From: Kappaphycus alvarezii
Lineage: Eukaryota > Rhodophyta > Florideophyceae > Gigartinales > Solieriaceae
Length of the DNA: 64,000 bases
Reading direction: 5' to 3'
Assembly: GCA_002205965.3 (NCBI GenBank)
Contig: NADL03000629.1
Location: forward strand, 310,001-374,000
Position 1 is the first letter of the stretch; every line of letters starts with the position of its first letter. The notes below the pieces were generated by a model. That model did no database searches, had not been told where the DNA came from, and was given only the letters and a program-made list of their open reading frames with translations. Below are positions 9,425-20,039 of the stretch, piece after piece. The position numbers and the translations under genes are program-made.

Positions 9425-12400
9425 CAGAATCTTTTATTGTTGTCCAAACTTTGTATAGAAATTACTCTTTTGCAACTTTAATCCAAATGAGGTAATATTT
9501 GGCGACAGCTTTTTCAAGGATTATGTATCTCGACGGGAGAAGCTCCTTGGGGGCTATTGTTTCGGGGTTCCAAGCCCTCAAATCTGCCGTGGAAGAATGA
9601 TGAAATTAACAATGCTCATCTGGAGCTCTACTGCAGATCCGGATTCCGGCACATGATTATTTGCGCAGAATTAAGGCCTTGTCCCCAAAGATAAGGTACG
9701 CTTGAAACGTAAGCAACAATTGTGTTGAACTGTTATCCGATATCAGTGAGATATTTGGGGCCGTATACCCCATGTATAACATGAAGGATACCATCTGGAG
9801 ACGACTCCAGGCAAACAAGCGAGTCACAGTCGGATTGGGAGTGATGAAACTGAATTTGCCTCGCAGTGCAAGGAGGTCACCAACCGAAGTGCAATAAGCC
9901 TGTTTGGGGATTTCTTGCTATGCCCATACCGGATAATACGCTGAGTTTTGCCTCATTCGTTAGCTCCTATGTCGTACCAATACGGACGAGATCGCGGAAA
10001 CCATCGTCACTAGTGATTTGCGGAGAATCTTAATTCATGTCCACCAGTAGTATGTGGTTGCATATAGGTTCTTTATGCTGGTACTGAAGAAGCTTGATTA
10101 AGTAAGAAGACATAGTAAGATCGAGGTGGTAGTAGTCGTGAATTTTTTCACGGGAAAGAAGGGCTTTGGAGTAGTATGTCTAAGCTGAGACGAGTCTATG
10201 ATTGGTAACTGTCAATTTAAGTATCATAAAGATGCTTAAATGGACTCTTTAAATGTATTCGAGACGTATATTTTGATAAAGACCTGAAATTGGCCACTAT
10301 TAGCAGAGGATTAATGGAATTTTGTTACAGTTTCTTTATTTTTTCGTACTCTACCTTAGTAGCACAGTCTATATAGTTCACTAAACACACTGAAAATAAA
10401 TGTATTGTCCCAGGATAAGCATTACTTATACAAAAGAGCTCCCTGATGGGTAAGATTTCAATCGACGTCTTTCACTTTTTTAGTATTGATATTTGCAGTG
10501 ATTAGGACATACAGTGTATTAAAAATTACAGGTATATTTTCAATAATTTACATCGCGTATCTAGTTTCACCTTTCATGCAAGTTGAGGATTATGAAAATA
10601 GTTTTTAATTTTTCAAAATATTGTAAAGCGATATTCGTGATTCCACATTTCTCGCACAGGTATTTCTCATCATTTCCGTTCTTGAAGATAATTTTGACTA
10701 CATATGGTGCCAATGTAGTTATTATATTGAAAATAAACGAAACCAGTATTGGTGGCCTTTACCAAAATCACCAACACAATATCATCTGCGTCTGCACTTC
10801 TGGCAGGCTCTAAACGCCCATAAACCTTGATCTGCAGTATAAGTTGTCTTTTCCGTTACTTGAAACGTTTTAGGTACATTTACAGTACATTCATGTCCAT
10901 TTACGTTTACCAAAGACTATTCATATCTTTCAAGTAGTAGAGCACGCAAATACCCGTGTTTTTCATTACACGTATAGATGTGAAATGTATAAACTGAACT
11001 GTCTCAAATTGTAAAAAATATAACAAAATCGATGACCAACTTACGATCAGTTTTTTAGGAGCTGCATCAAATCATTTACATGATCTGAAAGTGCCCAACT
11101 ATATTTATATAGGCCAATTGGTCGTTGATCTCCCCAATGATAGTCTTTTCACAGTAAACATGATTGAATTCTAAGTATTTAAGTCTACTTCATGTACCGG
11201 TATTCATTCGTCACCTTTTCCATGACTATCAAGTCATGGCTGATACTTCCAAGTGGTTGAAACCCACAGGTTTAGATAAATGAAGGACATTTTACTGCAA
11301 ATAACACAAGATAGAGTTCTAAAGTTTTGTAAGTGTGCTTTCTCAGGCTTGGTCTTCGTGACGTCATTTTCGAAGACACCCGTCATGTAACATGTGTTCT
11401 GCGAATTATTTCGACATGCTTCTATGTTCAATCCTGAGGTGTCTTTTACAACCGTCTTTGCTCGTCTAATTTGCTTCCACTCATTTCCTCACGAAAAGCA
11501 TAAGTGCTACGAGTTCAAGAAAAGCAACGGTTTCATGCAAGACCTTAAAGCATTAAGTTACACTGTTTACAGCTGCAGCAATAAGAGCATGTCTTCGGCT
11601 GACTGTGCGTGCCTTTTTCGCAAGGCCTGTGCTTTTTATGTCATCGACCCCTCTCCTAAACGAATATGAGAATACTGACAGTTGAGTATATAAAAATCTG
11701 AAGAGTCCTAAATGGTAAGCCCTAAACTCAATATTCATTCCAGTTACTGTTTTCAAAACATCAGCACACATGTAAATTAAACTTCTAGTCTCATACTAAA
11801 AATCCTATTCCAGTCAACCACCAACTTCCCAATGTAACCTATGCGCCTATGAAAGGTTAATTAATTGACTCTCGGTTTGCATAAAATGAGTATTAATAAC
11901 TGTCATTGTTATAGCTGTGTTCGAACTACCCTTCCAGAGTGCCTTGTAGTATGATTTGAGTAGGGAAGCGTGTGTAGCGACAAGGTAAGTGGGAAAATAT
12001 TTCTACAGTAGTGAATCTACCGCAATTTTTCAGTCACAATTAGAAAAGAAAGATTTCAATTCCTTTATAGTCCTCATTAATACATGGCAGTGTGCGTAAA
12101 AGCTATCCCTCCACAGTGTGAATGATCTGGTCATTCAATCATGAAGTGGTTTTATTTTTCGCAAACTGTCGTCACATTCTGCGACTTAGTGGAAAATCTT
12201 CATCTGGGCCCCATTCTTAGCGGACCCGTAACCTTATTAAAATATTGTATCATAGCCCGACATTGTATCCTAAACTGCAACATAATAATCATAATTTTTC
12301 TAATGCAAGATAAAACCTCAGTGGCCCATATTATACGTTTTGATTTATGTATCCATAGCCTCTGAGGAGCTTGTATCTTTTAGCTCAAAAGGCGTTAATT

Positions 12401-13187
12401 TCATTACCTTTCTTTCAGTTTTTTCGCCTGCAGTTGAAAAATGTGCAGATTAGTTGATTGATCCGTTTTCCCATTCAATCACAAACAGTTATTACCGTTA
12501 TTCTCGAAGTGAACAAAACTCTTTCGTGCATCCTATCTCAGTATATGTTGTAGTTCAAACAAAAAAAATCATACTATTACGGCCTATTGTACCCGTAATT
12601 GGTACTGTCAGAACCATTTCTCAAAGTCAAAAACGAGCATGTTCACTCTAGTTCGCCATCCGTTGTTAATCTTCTGTTGAAAATGGTGTCTACACTGGTA
12701 ATGCCATGGTTCAGAAGAATCATCACTACCTTACATCTAGTGTAGCTACATGCTACGTCATGTCCAGGGCCCATATTGTCTGCAGTTGTGTAATTTTCAT
12801 CAGAGATATTCTTGTGTTGTACGAGGAATCTCAGTCCACATTTTTTGATTCTATTAAATCTCAGAACCGCGTGAGAGCTTGCCTGTCACCGGTGGGGCGA
12901 CCTTCACTCTTCGATCCATCCCATGTATGTTAATATGGGAACAGCAATTTATTAGTGAAACTAATTTGGAAGTATATGATTCCATGAGTACAATTGATGT
13001 AATCCAGAGTTAAAACAATGACTTCGTATTGATCTCTGTTTATTTTTAATCCTGAATAGCTCCTTACGAAGAAAAATATTAATTACTCACCCGTGGTTTC
13101 TGATGTTAATGTAGCAGCCTTGGCCTCCTTACTCCGACCATCTCCGGACTTCATTCTTCTCTTGCGTAGTGCTGAGTTTCTATGCTT
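9425..13187. other. gene-poor AT-rich spacer
   Basis: Nearly 3.8 kb with no ORF above about 91 codons that looks like protein, no LTR and no recognisable RT or transposase motif. Some weak minus-strand coding character may continue from the relic as far as about 9600. Confidence 0.5.
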
Positions 13188-13463
13188 CTAATATGGTTTC
13201 CACAGACCTGTTGTCTCGCTCAAAATACTAAACATCAATTCCGTACATTCATCCTCGTAGCATCGACTGACAAATACCCAGAAGTCTCTTCCAATCATTG
13301 ATATTGCCAGGAAGTCAGAACCGAATATAGAAAATCGGACAAACCTGTTGTTTTCTTCACTGTCCACACCTTTATACTGTCCCAGTAAAATTCTTCCAGC
13401 TTTGAAACAGTCGCCAAAAAAAATCATCACACTTTTCAAAATTTCCGAAGGAACTTCAAACAT
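13188..13463 (-). CDS. hypothetical protein, 91 aa
   Basis: The ATG-initiated frame starts MFEVPSEILKSVMIFFGDCF and ends in TAG. It is rich in aromatic and hydrophobic residues (FSIFGSDFLAISMIGRDFW), with an acidic-cysteine segment (SRCYEDECTELMF). The codons just downstream remain protein-like in the same frame as far as a GTGAGT (about 13090), so it may be an exon or a truncated gene. No family recognised and no promoter seen. Confidence 0.3.
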   Translation of the reverse strand: MFEVPSEILKSVMIFFGDCFKAGRILLGQYKGVDSEENNRFVRFSIFGSDFLAISMIGRDFWVFVSRCYEDECTELMFSILSETTGLWKPY

Positions 13464-14030
13464 TCCCGATTAGGAACTGTCCAATGAATCGTAGCTTGAT
13501 TACCCCTCTATGTCGCATAGGAGTGTCTAAAAATTCAGTCGATTTTCTTGGAGTAATCTAGAAGCTGATTTACTTTCCTCGCTTTCTTAGGCCTTTTCGC
13601 ATAGTTCGTTCCATATTTAACTTCCTTTCAATCGAGTTTAATTCACATACACTACATCTACGATAAAACAGGGTACAGTCATGCGCAATTTCGATTGAAG
13701 TAATCAAGTTTCTTAGGAGTTTCTACATTACATCCTTTCAATGGCATTTTTCATGTCATCAAATTACGAGATCCATTCCCTTGAAACTAAAATCCCCTTA
13801 AAAAACTGATCCGTCAGTCATAATTCTTAGCTGATCCCGCGACCTGTACCATTTGTGTTGAAAAATAAATAAACAGTTCATTCCATTCTGTGTGTGGAAT
13901 GCGAACACTTTTCAGCACTTCGAACATTAACCTTACCAGTTTAGATCCTGTGATCATGTGCAAGAGAGATATCTCAGGCGCAGTAAATCCTCCAACGAGA
14001 ATATACTAGTTAACGAAAAATGAGTGAATT

Positions 14031-14378
14031 CTAGACAGAGCTTCTTATACAGTGGTCGAATAAAGTTCCCTGCCACAAGCTTGACTGTCCTCGAGCTTTG
14101 ATAATCAGAACTTCTGTTGTGCATTGAAACTGTCTCACTGAAAAGCAAAATCTCAGCAGCATGTATATCACAAAACCAAAGACGGCTAAGGTTGGTAACG
14201 ACAATGTCATTTGACTTTCTTTGACAGTTTGAACCATGTTTTGCCGTATTTCAGGGCCAAACATCACGTCGCGATCGGTTCTCTTCACAGAACACGATTT
14301 GATGTCGGAAATGACAGATAGATAATCAACTATCCCTTTCGACATGATTGACACAATCGAAAGCAAACTCCTTTCCAT
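14031..14378 (-). CDS. small single-pass membrane protein, 115 aa, unknown
   Basis: The start is the first ATG after the TATA box (AAATGG context, 14378-14376), about 155 nt downstream. The product begins MERSLLSIVSIMSKGIVDYL, has a charged middle (KRTDRDVMFGPEIRQ), one strong hydrophobic helix at about residues 61-81 (LPTLAVFGFVIYMLLRFCF) and a short hydrophilic tail. It is probably a membrane-anchored protein of the secretory system or an organelle. The reading frame stays open upstream to the promoter but without ATG, so the start is well constrained. No homology recognised. Confidence 0.45.
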   Translation of the reverse strand: MERSLLSIVSIMSKGIVDYLSVISDIKSCSVKRTDRDVMFGPEIRQNMVQTVKESQMTLSLPTLAVFGFVIYMLLRFCFSVRQFQCTTEVLIIKARGQSSLWQGTLFDHCIRSSV

Positions 14379-14439
14379 TTGTTCTGAATTGACGCTTCCT
14401 TTGATTTTTCCTCGCAATCGAGGTCTCCTTCCAGAGCTT

Positions 14440-14543
14440 AGCTGTGGGGGTTTGGGCGCACAAGAGGTAATCGATGGTTGAACTGATGGTTGATGCTTCC
14501 GGTAAACAGGCCGGAGCTTCAGACCAGGGTTTATATAGAAAAA
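14440..14543 (-). promoter_or_regulatory. core promoter/leader with TATATAA at 14531-14537, duplicated from or to 3610-3722
   Basis: TTCTATATAAACCCTGGT and the following ~90 bp (CCGGCCTGTTTACCGGAAG..., TCAACCATCAGTTCAACCA..., TTGTGCGC..CCCCAC) match the segment after 3716 with only scattered differences. Both copies are on the minus strand upstream of unrelated coding sequences. Confidence 0.6.
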
Positions 14544-14559
14544 GGACTCAACCACAACA

Positions 14560-16094
14560 AGGGTAAATTGTAGGCAGACGATGCTAAATTCAAAGGTGTT
14601 CTAGAGGAACGGCGCTAAAGGCACGAAACTAAAAGGTTTTGAAGATTCATGTAGAAACTATCCGGGAGGTTCACAGCAGTAAACATCATGTCAAAGTTCC
14701 ATTGGTCCAATTGGCAAGAAGACATAAAGTAATTGCTGATTAGTGAGGTGGGAGAAGTTTTGAGAACCACGCGAGATCGCCACAATGGCGTCATGTGACT
14801 GGCTCGGCACGGGGTAGTATGGGTCTTGTGTTTTACACCCATGTCTGGGTACAGTGTAAATCTTGGTAACAGTTATTGGTGGGATACTGTCAGTGTACTT
14901 TAGGGGATTTTGGGGGCACCATCGTTACATTAGCCTCGCTCGATAACCATCCAGAGCAACTCATTTATCTGAAAGCGACACAAGACGCTTCGTGTAATGC
15001 AAGACTGAGAGCATGGTAAAACATTGAAGGTACCGCTTGATATTAAAAGAAATGTTCTCGGCAAAAATAGATCCTTTGACATCAGGTTCGATGCAAGTAG
15101 CCTGAATTGTTGCCAACCAAATATATTTCTTCTGTTATATCCTTCCTTTTTGCGGAACTGACCACTGCGCGCCTGTATTCGTGAGACATTTCCCAAACAT
15201 TCTTCGGACTAGAAGCAAGGTGCATCTTCTCATTTCCTTTTGAGAGCAGCAAATTTTCTTCCTCCCCATATTTTCCTTGATTCTTCTGTATCCCCTGCGA
15301 GAACAGCAAAGTTTCTTCCCCTTTTTTCTGTGATGAACACGGTTTCTTTTTCCGCATCTTTTCGGTGAGGAGTGGAGTTTTGATTTTTCGGCAAAATCCA
15401 GCACCTGTCGACTTTTTCAATGCACGGAACAATGAAACGACAAAGATTGCACTATCCGGAAAATGTTGCGAACTTTTTTTGCCGTACAGACGAGTATCTG
15501 TAGCCCGAACCACCCTATTTGGTCAAATCACCATCCGATCCACCGCATTATCTCTGAATGGCGACCTCTTCCGCCTTTCCACATCAATGTAGGGGCCCAA
15601 TTTCCTCTCTTCCGTCAATTTTCTCGTCTTAATTTTCGGACATGTCCATAGGGATACAATTATATGAGAAGTTGTTATGATACTATCACTTTCATAAGAA
15701 CAGAAGCACTGTGAATACAGAAGTATGGTCATTTCAAACTATTTTTTCAATCACGACCATGATCATCTCGCTGACGGCCCAATCTATAGCGTTACCGTGA
15801 CTATTATTTCATCACGGCGCTACGCAAACATCGTTATAATACACCCCTTGCAGATGATTTAAAATTCGAATTTCAAATCTTCAACATATGCGCGACTTTT
15901 TATGAGACCTGACAAAATGCTTTCCAGTAAACTTTCTTCCAGTAATGCTTTTTTCAAACACTGTAAAGACAATCCGAAACTGTAATAATATTCTTCTGTA
16001 AGGCCAACGGTACTTCCCCTGACAGTAGTGCAGTACAGAGATTAGTGTACATTTTTCCAAATAACTTGAGTACCGGCGCCAGAGTTGGTGGGAG
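14560..16094. other. mostly non-coding; one doubtful lysine-rich ORF
   Basis: A minus-strand frame at 15513-15082 encodes a lysine/serine-rich peptide with weak internal repetition (MRKKKPCSS, GNEKMHLASS). Nothing supports it as a gene beyond its length. The remainder shows no gene signature. Confidence 0.35.
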
Positions 16095-16262
16095 GGTGCA
16101 GTACTGTTTACAGTCCAGTACTGGTACCTGCACTGTAGTGTACCGGTACCTACTTTAAGTTAATGCACCTGTGCCGTAGTTCACTCACTTTAGAGATATA
16201 CGCCCACTTGGTTAAGCTCTCACCCACTAACCTCAATGAAACGTACTGTACAGTACACTTCA
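16095..16262. repeat. GTAC-rich palindromic patch
   Basis: Many overlapping GTAC palindromes occur within 170 bp (CAGTACTG, CCAGTACTGGTACC, TACCGGTACC, GTACTGTACAGTAC). A smaller patch of the same kind lies near 5480-5580. This may be a local low-complexity bias or a regulatory region upstream of nothing obvious. Confidence 0.4.
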
Positions 16263-16517
16263 GGAAATGACGCTGCTTTCCAAATAATATATTACCCGAA
16301 ATTTTCCTTTGGACCAATCATCGACACCGCAGCGAGCGACACTGTAATGTAGTTGCGTTTCTCACATTCCTTCTCACAAAGCGAATTCCGGTTATAAATC
16401 CATCAGGGCACTGTTGCAGTGACCTGCCAAATGATTCATACGGAGGCGAAATACGCAAGTCACGCTCCAATCTTGAACATCCGATTGATATTCCAAGAAC
16501 AATAGGGTAACTCGTGC
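16263..16517. other. 3' flank of the secreted-protein gene
   Basis: No ORF or repeat recognised. Confidence 0.4.
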
Positions 16518-17642
16518 TTATACGAGTGATAAATAAGTCTTGTAATTGGGCTGCTTCTGCTTGCTTGTAACATCAGAAATACGTTGCAATTCAGTTTCAA
16601 ATGTCACTTGACTCACAAACATTCCACTCGGACAATCGGCAGTTTGCCCAACCTGGAGAGTTCTACTGCGCCATTCCACATCACTTAGTACGTGAACTCC
16701 GACAAGCACTCTCGACTCTGCTGGAAAAATAGACGATGTAGGAACCCGGTTACCTCTTAAATGAGGTAAAAGAGATGCATCTACGAGTCGTGTTTTTCTG
16801 CTTAGCAAACTTCGAAATAAACGTAACCTGTCTGTTAACTTGAGACTGTGAAGTAGACTACCTTCGCCTCTCAGCCTACTTGTCCTTCTGTCCAATGGGC
16901 TAGAAATCTTGGTAGCCAGTGAGCCCTGCTTGACGCGTATTAGATCACAAAACAGGCTGTCTGCCAAATCCTGATTCACAAGCAGCTGCCTACAAAGTAG
17001 CTTCAAAGTCGAGCAATCCGCATTTTCACACTCAATCCCTTCGAGGTAGAACGAATCACCACACACGGCAGATTCTTCCATCATCTCCATTTCTTCCTCT
17101 CCTTCCCTATATGATCCACCCTTCAGTGTCACCCCAGGGACATTGCCGGCAACACCGGTAACCATTCTCTTCAATGGATGTTTCCGAATTAAAACCAAGA
17201 AGCCCGTGTTGGTCCCCTTTGCTAAGTGCGCAGCAAGACGAGCACATGTTATCCGAATTTGTCCTCCTCTCTCGACTATAGTCTGCACCATGGAATTTTG
17301 CGGGCATACCGCCCTACTGTTTCCTTGAGTGAGAACAATCGTGCCTAACCTCCTCAAAACAGACCTGATGTTTTGTAGACCTCTCCGTCTGTTTTCAGGT
17401 CCACTTTGTTCTGCGAAAGACCTCAACTCGCCTCGGTCTTTCACCTCGATTTGAAACTCACCCTGCAAATCTCCCATGGAGCCAATTCCGCACAACAGAC
17501 CTGAATCTGTGTTCGGGTTTGGTGATTTTAGACTTGAAGGAGCAAGCTCCCTGCCGGAACGCGAGAAGGGGGCCAGCTTTGAACCTGTAACTTGAAAAAG
17601 AGCAAGGACCAGTCCAAGGACCTGGAGCAAATAACCTAGCAT
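16518..17642 (-). CDS. intact secreted orphan protein, 374 aa
   Basis: A single uninterrupted exon starts at an ATG in context CTACCATGC, about 95 bp after a TATA box. The N-terminus has a classic signal peptide: hydrophobic core LLQVLGLVLALFQV, with cleavage expected around residues 20-22. The mature part contains about ten cysteines, including a cluster IECENADCSTLKLLC, and an acidic stretch EGEEEMEMMEE near the middle; basic pairs and RR sites are frequent. No catalytic motif or transmembrane segment is apparent after the signal, so it is probably an extracellular or lumenal disulphide-bonded protein. I do not recognise the family. It is the cleanest host gene in the window. Confidence 0.75.
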   Translation of the reverse strand: MLGYLLQVLGLVLALFQVTGSKLAPFSRSGRELAPSSLKSPNPNTDSGLLCGIGSMGDLQGEFQIEVKDRGELRSFAEQSGPENRRRGLQNIRSVLRRLGTIVLTQGNSRAVCPQNSMVQTIVERGGQIRITCARLAAHLAKGTNTGFLVLIRKHPLKRMVTGVAGNVPGVTLKGGSYREGEEEMEMMEESAVCGDSFYLEGIECENADCSTLKLLCRQLLVNQDLADSLFCDLIRVKQGSLATKISSPLDRRTSRLRGEGSLLHSLKLTDRLRLFRSLLSRKTRLVDASLLPHLRGNRVPTSSIFPAESRVLVGVHVLSDVEWRSRTLQVGQTADCPSGMFVSQVTFETELQRISDVTSKQKQPNYKTYLSLV

Positions 17643-17733
17643 GGTAGAAGTTGAAAGACCAGGAAAACTTTCAAACTGAAATTTCTTGTCCAGTGTGGGG
17701 AGTTTCCGAATTTCTCATGGCGGAAGTGCAAGG

Positions 17734-17742
17734 TTTTTATAT
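17734..17742 (-). promoter_or_regulatory. TATA box (ATATAAAAA) of the secreted-protein gene
   Basis: GATATAAAAACC on the minus strand lies about 92 nt before the ATG at 17642. It differs from the TATATAAACCC type at 3710 and 14531, so this gene has its own promoter style. Confidence 0.5.
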
Positions 17743-18109
17743 CGTAAAATAACAATTGGTGAACCAGCACGCATGATATTGTTACTGACAACTCACCAGT
17801 CTTGGACAACGGGAATAAATTCGTGATCAGACTGACAGTCCCAACAGTAGCTCAAGGCATACAGCACCTCTCACGTATGCGGTATTGATTCTGCGCAGTA
17901 CGATTTTCATGATGTCAAACTTCGAAATTTCTTAAAGGGAACCGTGTTGGGGTGAGCTGTCTCGTTATCTTTGACTGCGATTGAAGTACAGATTAAGAGA
18001 GAATCGACGGTGTCTCGGTGATTGCATGGCGTGATCCATTGTGTCAAGGAATTTCAAGAGATTTGGTTTTGAGAGGGAAACGTTTGGGTGTTTTACTCTT
18101 GGAAGGTAT
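17743..18109. other. upstream intergenic region; left half of a dispersed repeat at 18075-18109
   Basis: No gene. 18075-18109 (GGGAAACGTTTGGGTGTTTT... to GGTAT) is the left part of a dispersed repeat whose right part lies after element A. Confidence 0.5.
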
Positions 18110-18838
18110 TGATAGGGATAAATCGGCGGGGGAAGAGATCCTCAGAACCAATTACCCTGAGAAGGAGGTGTTGCGAGCGACAAAAGTGCTGCCGTGGTAT
18201 TGTTGAAAGAACAAAAGGGAGTGTATATAGAAGAGAGTTGAGGAAGCTACAAGCAAGTATAAAAGGGGCAGGGTCTACCACCGACGCTCTGCGACTAGCG
18301 TAAGAAAAAGTTTTCTTGGGTCTGAAGTTGACTCTCAACTTCCTACTACTCGGGACTTGGCTTGAAGTTGTCTGCCAACTTGCTTCACCTCCACTAAAGG
18401 AAGCAGTTTACTCGGCTTATATAGACTTTTGGCTACCCCAAAAGTCTCCAACAAACATACTAATAACCATAAAATGTATTCACGGTAATCGTGTGAACCA
18501 GAGAGACTATTAGAAGATATTTCCTCAAGGTAAATATCTAGGTGCCATACCCATGCCAGCCATCCATCGGCCAGGGGGGGAATTGATGTGGCCATTATAT
18601 AGACCTTTCAGAGCTACTTGTAGTATCACCCACAACCTGGAACTGTACTGACATCTACTATGACAGCGTGTCCTAAAATGAAAAAATCAGCCGACGAATT
18701 TGCCACACTCACCCAAATTAAAAATATCTTGCAAATTCAAAAACTGTAAAAATATCTTCCCAATTCCGATACTGTATACAATCATGGTCCTCATCTAGAT
18801 TTTTTCGTGCGCGAATTTGCGCACATCACGCCCTCTCG
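18110..18838 (-). repeat. 3' LTR of element A
   Basis: Direct repeat of 24910-25627, with TG/CA ends. On the minus strand U3 is 18838 to about 18430 and is followed by the TATA box TATATAA (18423-18417). R/U5, about 18416 to 18110, is shared with element B. A purine-rich tract (GAGCGAGAGGG, minus strand, just right of 18838) precedes it. Confidence 0.93.
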
Positions 18839-18861
18839 CTCAAGACGAACGTCCCGACTCG

Positions 18862-20039
18862 TCACTGCTCTTCTTCTGCTTCCGTTAGTGTTCGCTGTCT
18901 TATTGATAAAATGTATGGTCTCTCAAACGGGTACGGATGCAACTGATTACCAATATGATGCTCTAAAAAGTAGGTTCGCATTACTGGTACCTCACTTTGT
19001 AGCATAGCCTCATATATTGGTTTGATCACATCGAGGTGGGGTTGAATACATTCTTCTTCCGTGACTCTTCCGAATCTTCCAAGAGTGAAAAAATATATGT
19101 GATATGCAAACTCTTCTGGAAGATGCCGGAGGAATGGATGTCGATAAGAAAAGAAGACGCGCATCATCAAGAACGAATCTTCGTAAGATAAGTGCGGTCC
19201 ATGTAGCGCCCTAAAACATAAACAGATGCTTATCATGAAATAAGAAATGACCTGCGCATCGTTCGCATCCTCGGAGATATTGCGCAGCCAAAAAGATAAT
19301 CTTCTTCTTCCGACTGTATGCTGTGCATGGTTGTGAAGAGAGCTAGAGATGAAGTTGTGGTGGACGGTCCCGATGAATGGCCGCGACCAGCTCCTGACGT
19401 ACTGGGACCTGCACGAGGTCCTCTCGGGGGACGACCGGAACCTCTTCTGGGCGGGTTGTTGTCTCCTGAAGGTCCTCCTCTGGTCATCATCACTGCTTCA
19501 GGAGGATCCTCGCCGCCTCCAACGTTCCCAATTTGTGGCGGAGAAACGTAAGGTTCCCATAGAGGATACGGGACCAGCCTGTATTCCATATCCGGGGGTA
19601 AGGCGTAACCTCTCAGTCGCACGTCTTGGTTGTTCTTGAGAAATACGTAAATTGGACGGATAATATTCAGATACGTTTGCGACAAGTCTCCAGCAGCTAC
19701 CATTCCATATCTTCCTATAGAGTAATGATATATTACCTCCACAAACTCTGGACCTGCTTCCGTGAACCTTCCGTTTTGGAATGAAAATAGAACTCTTATT
19801 AATAGTCGGAAATCTTCTTCAGGTAGCAATGGTCCGTTCAACGTACGAAAACATAGGCATATATTAATGTAGAAATGGATGATTACGTGGAGTTCGTAGT
19901 AGTCCCGCGTAACCGAGATGATCCATTCCCAGGCCCTTTTTCCTCCCATAGGAATCATTCTATAGTTAAAGATGAGTATGCCCCGTGGTTGCGCATAGTC
20001 CTGTGTGAGAAGGAATTCTTCAGGCCTCTGATGGTAAGG
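18862..20039 (-). CDS. post-integrase extension of element A: two copies of an unknown domain around an RG-rich linker
   Basis: Beyond integrase the frame continues through MIPMGGKRAWEWII into domain 1 (about 19895-19545): INICLCFRTLNGP, EEDFRLLIRVLFSF, IYHYSIGRYGMV, LNIIRPIYVFL, LVPYPLWEPYVSPPQ. A linker rich in G, P, R and S follows (about 19544-19330), then MHSIQSEEEDYLFG and domain 2 (about 19265-18862): ISICLCFRALHGP, YEDSFLMMRVFFSY, IYFFTLGRFGRV, LDVIKPIYEAM, LHPYPFERPYILSIRQ. The two domains align along their whole length (~120 residues each). In A a one-base deletion near 19286 separates domain 2; in B the reading is continuous there. No envelope-like transmembrane segment or chromodomain is seen. 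Function unknown. Confidence 0.85.

Noticed and set aside
15082-15513. Lysine-rich 143-codon minus-strand ORF
   Set aside because: Low complexity; parallel frames are open too, and no start context or homology was seen.
18335-18595. 86-codon minus-strand ORF in the U3 of element A as a counterpart of the B U3 protein
   Set aside because: It shows no convincing similarity to the B protein, its ATG overlaps a TATATAA string, and it runs through the main TATA box into R.
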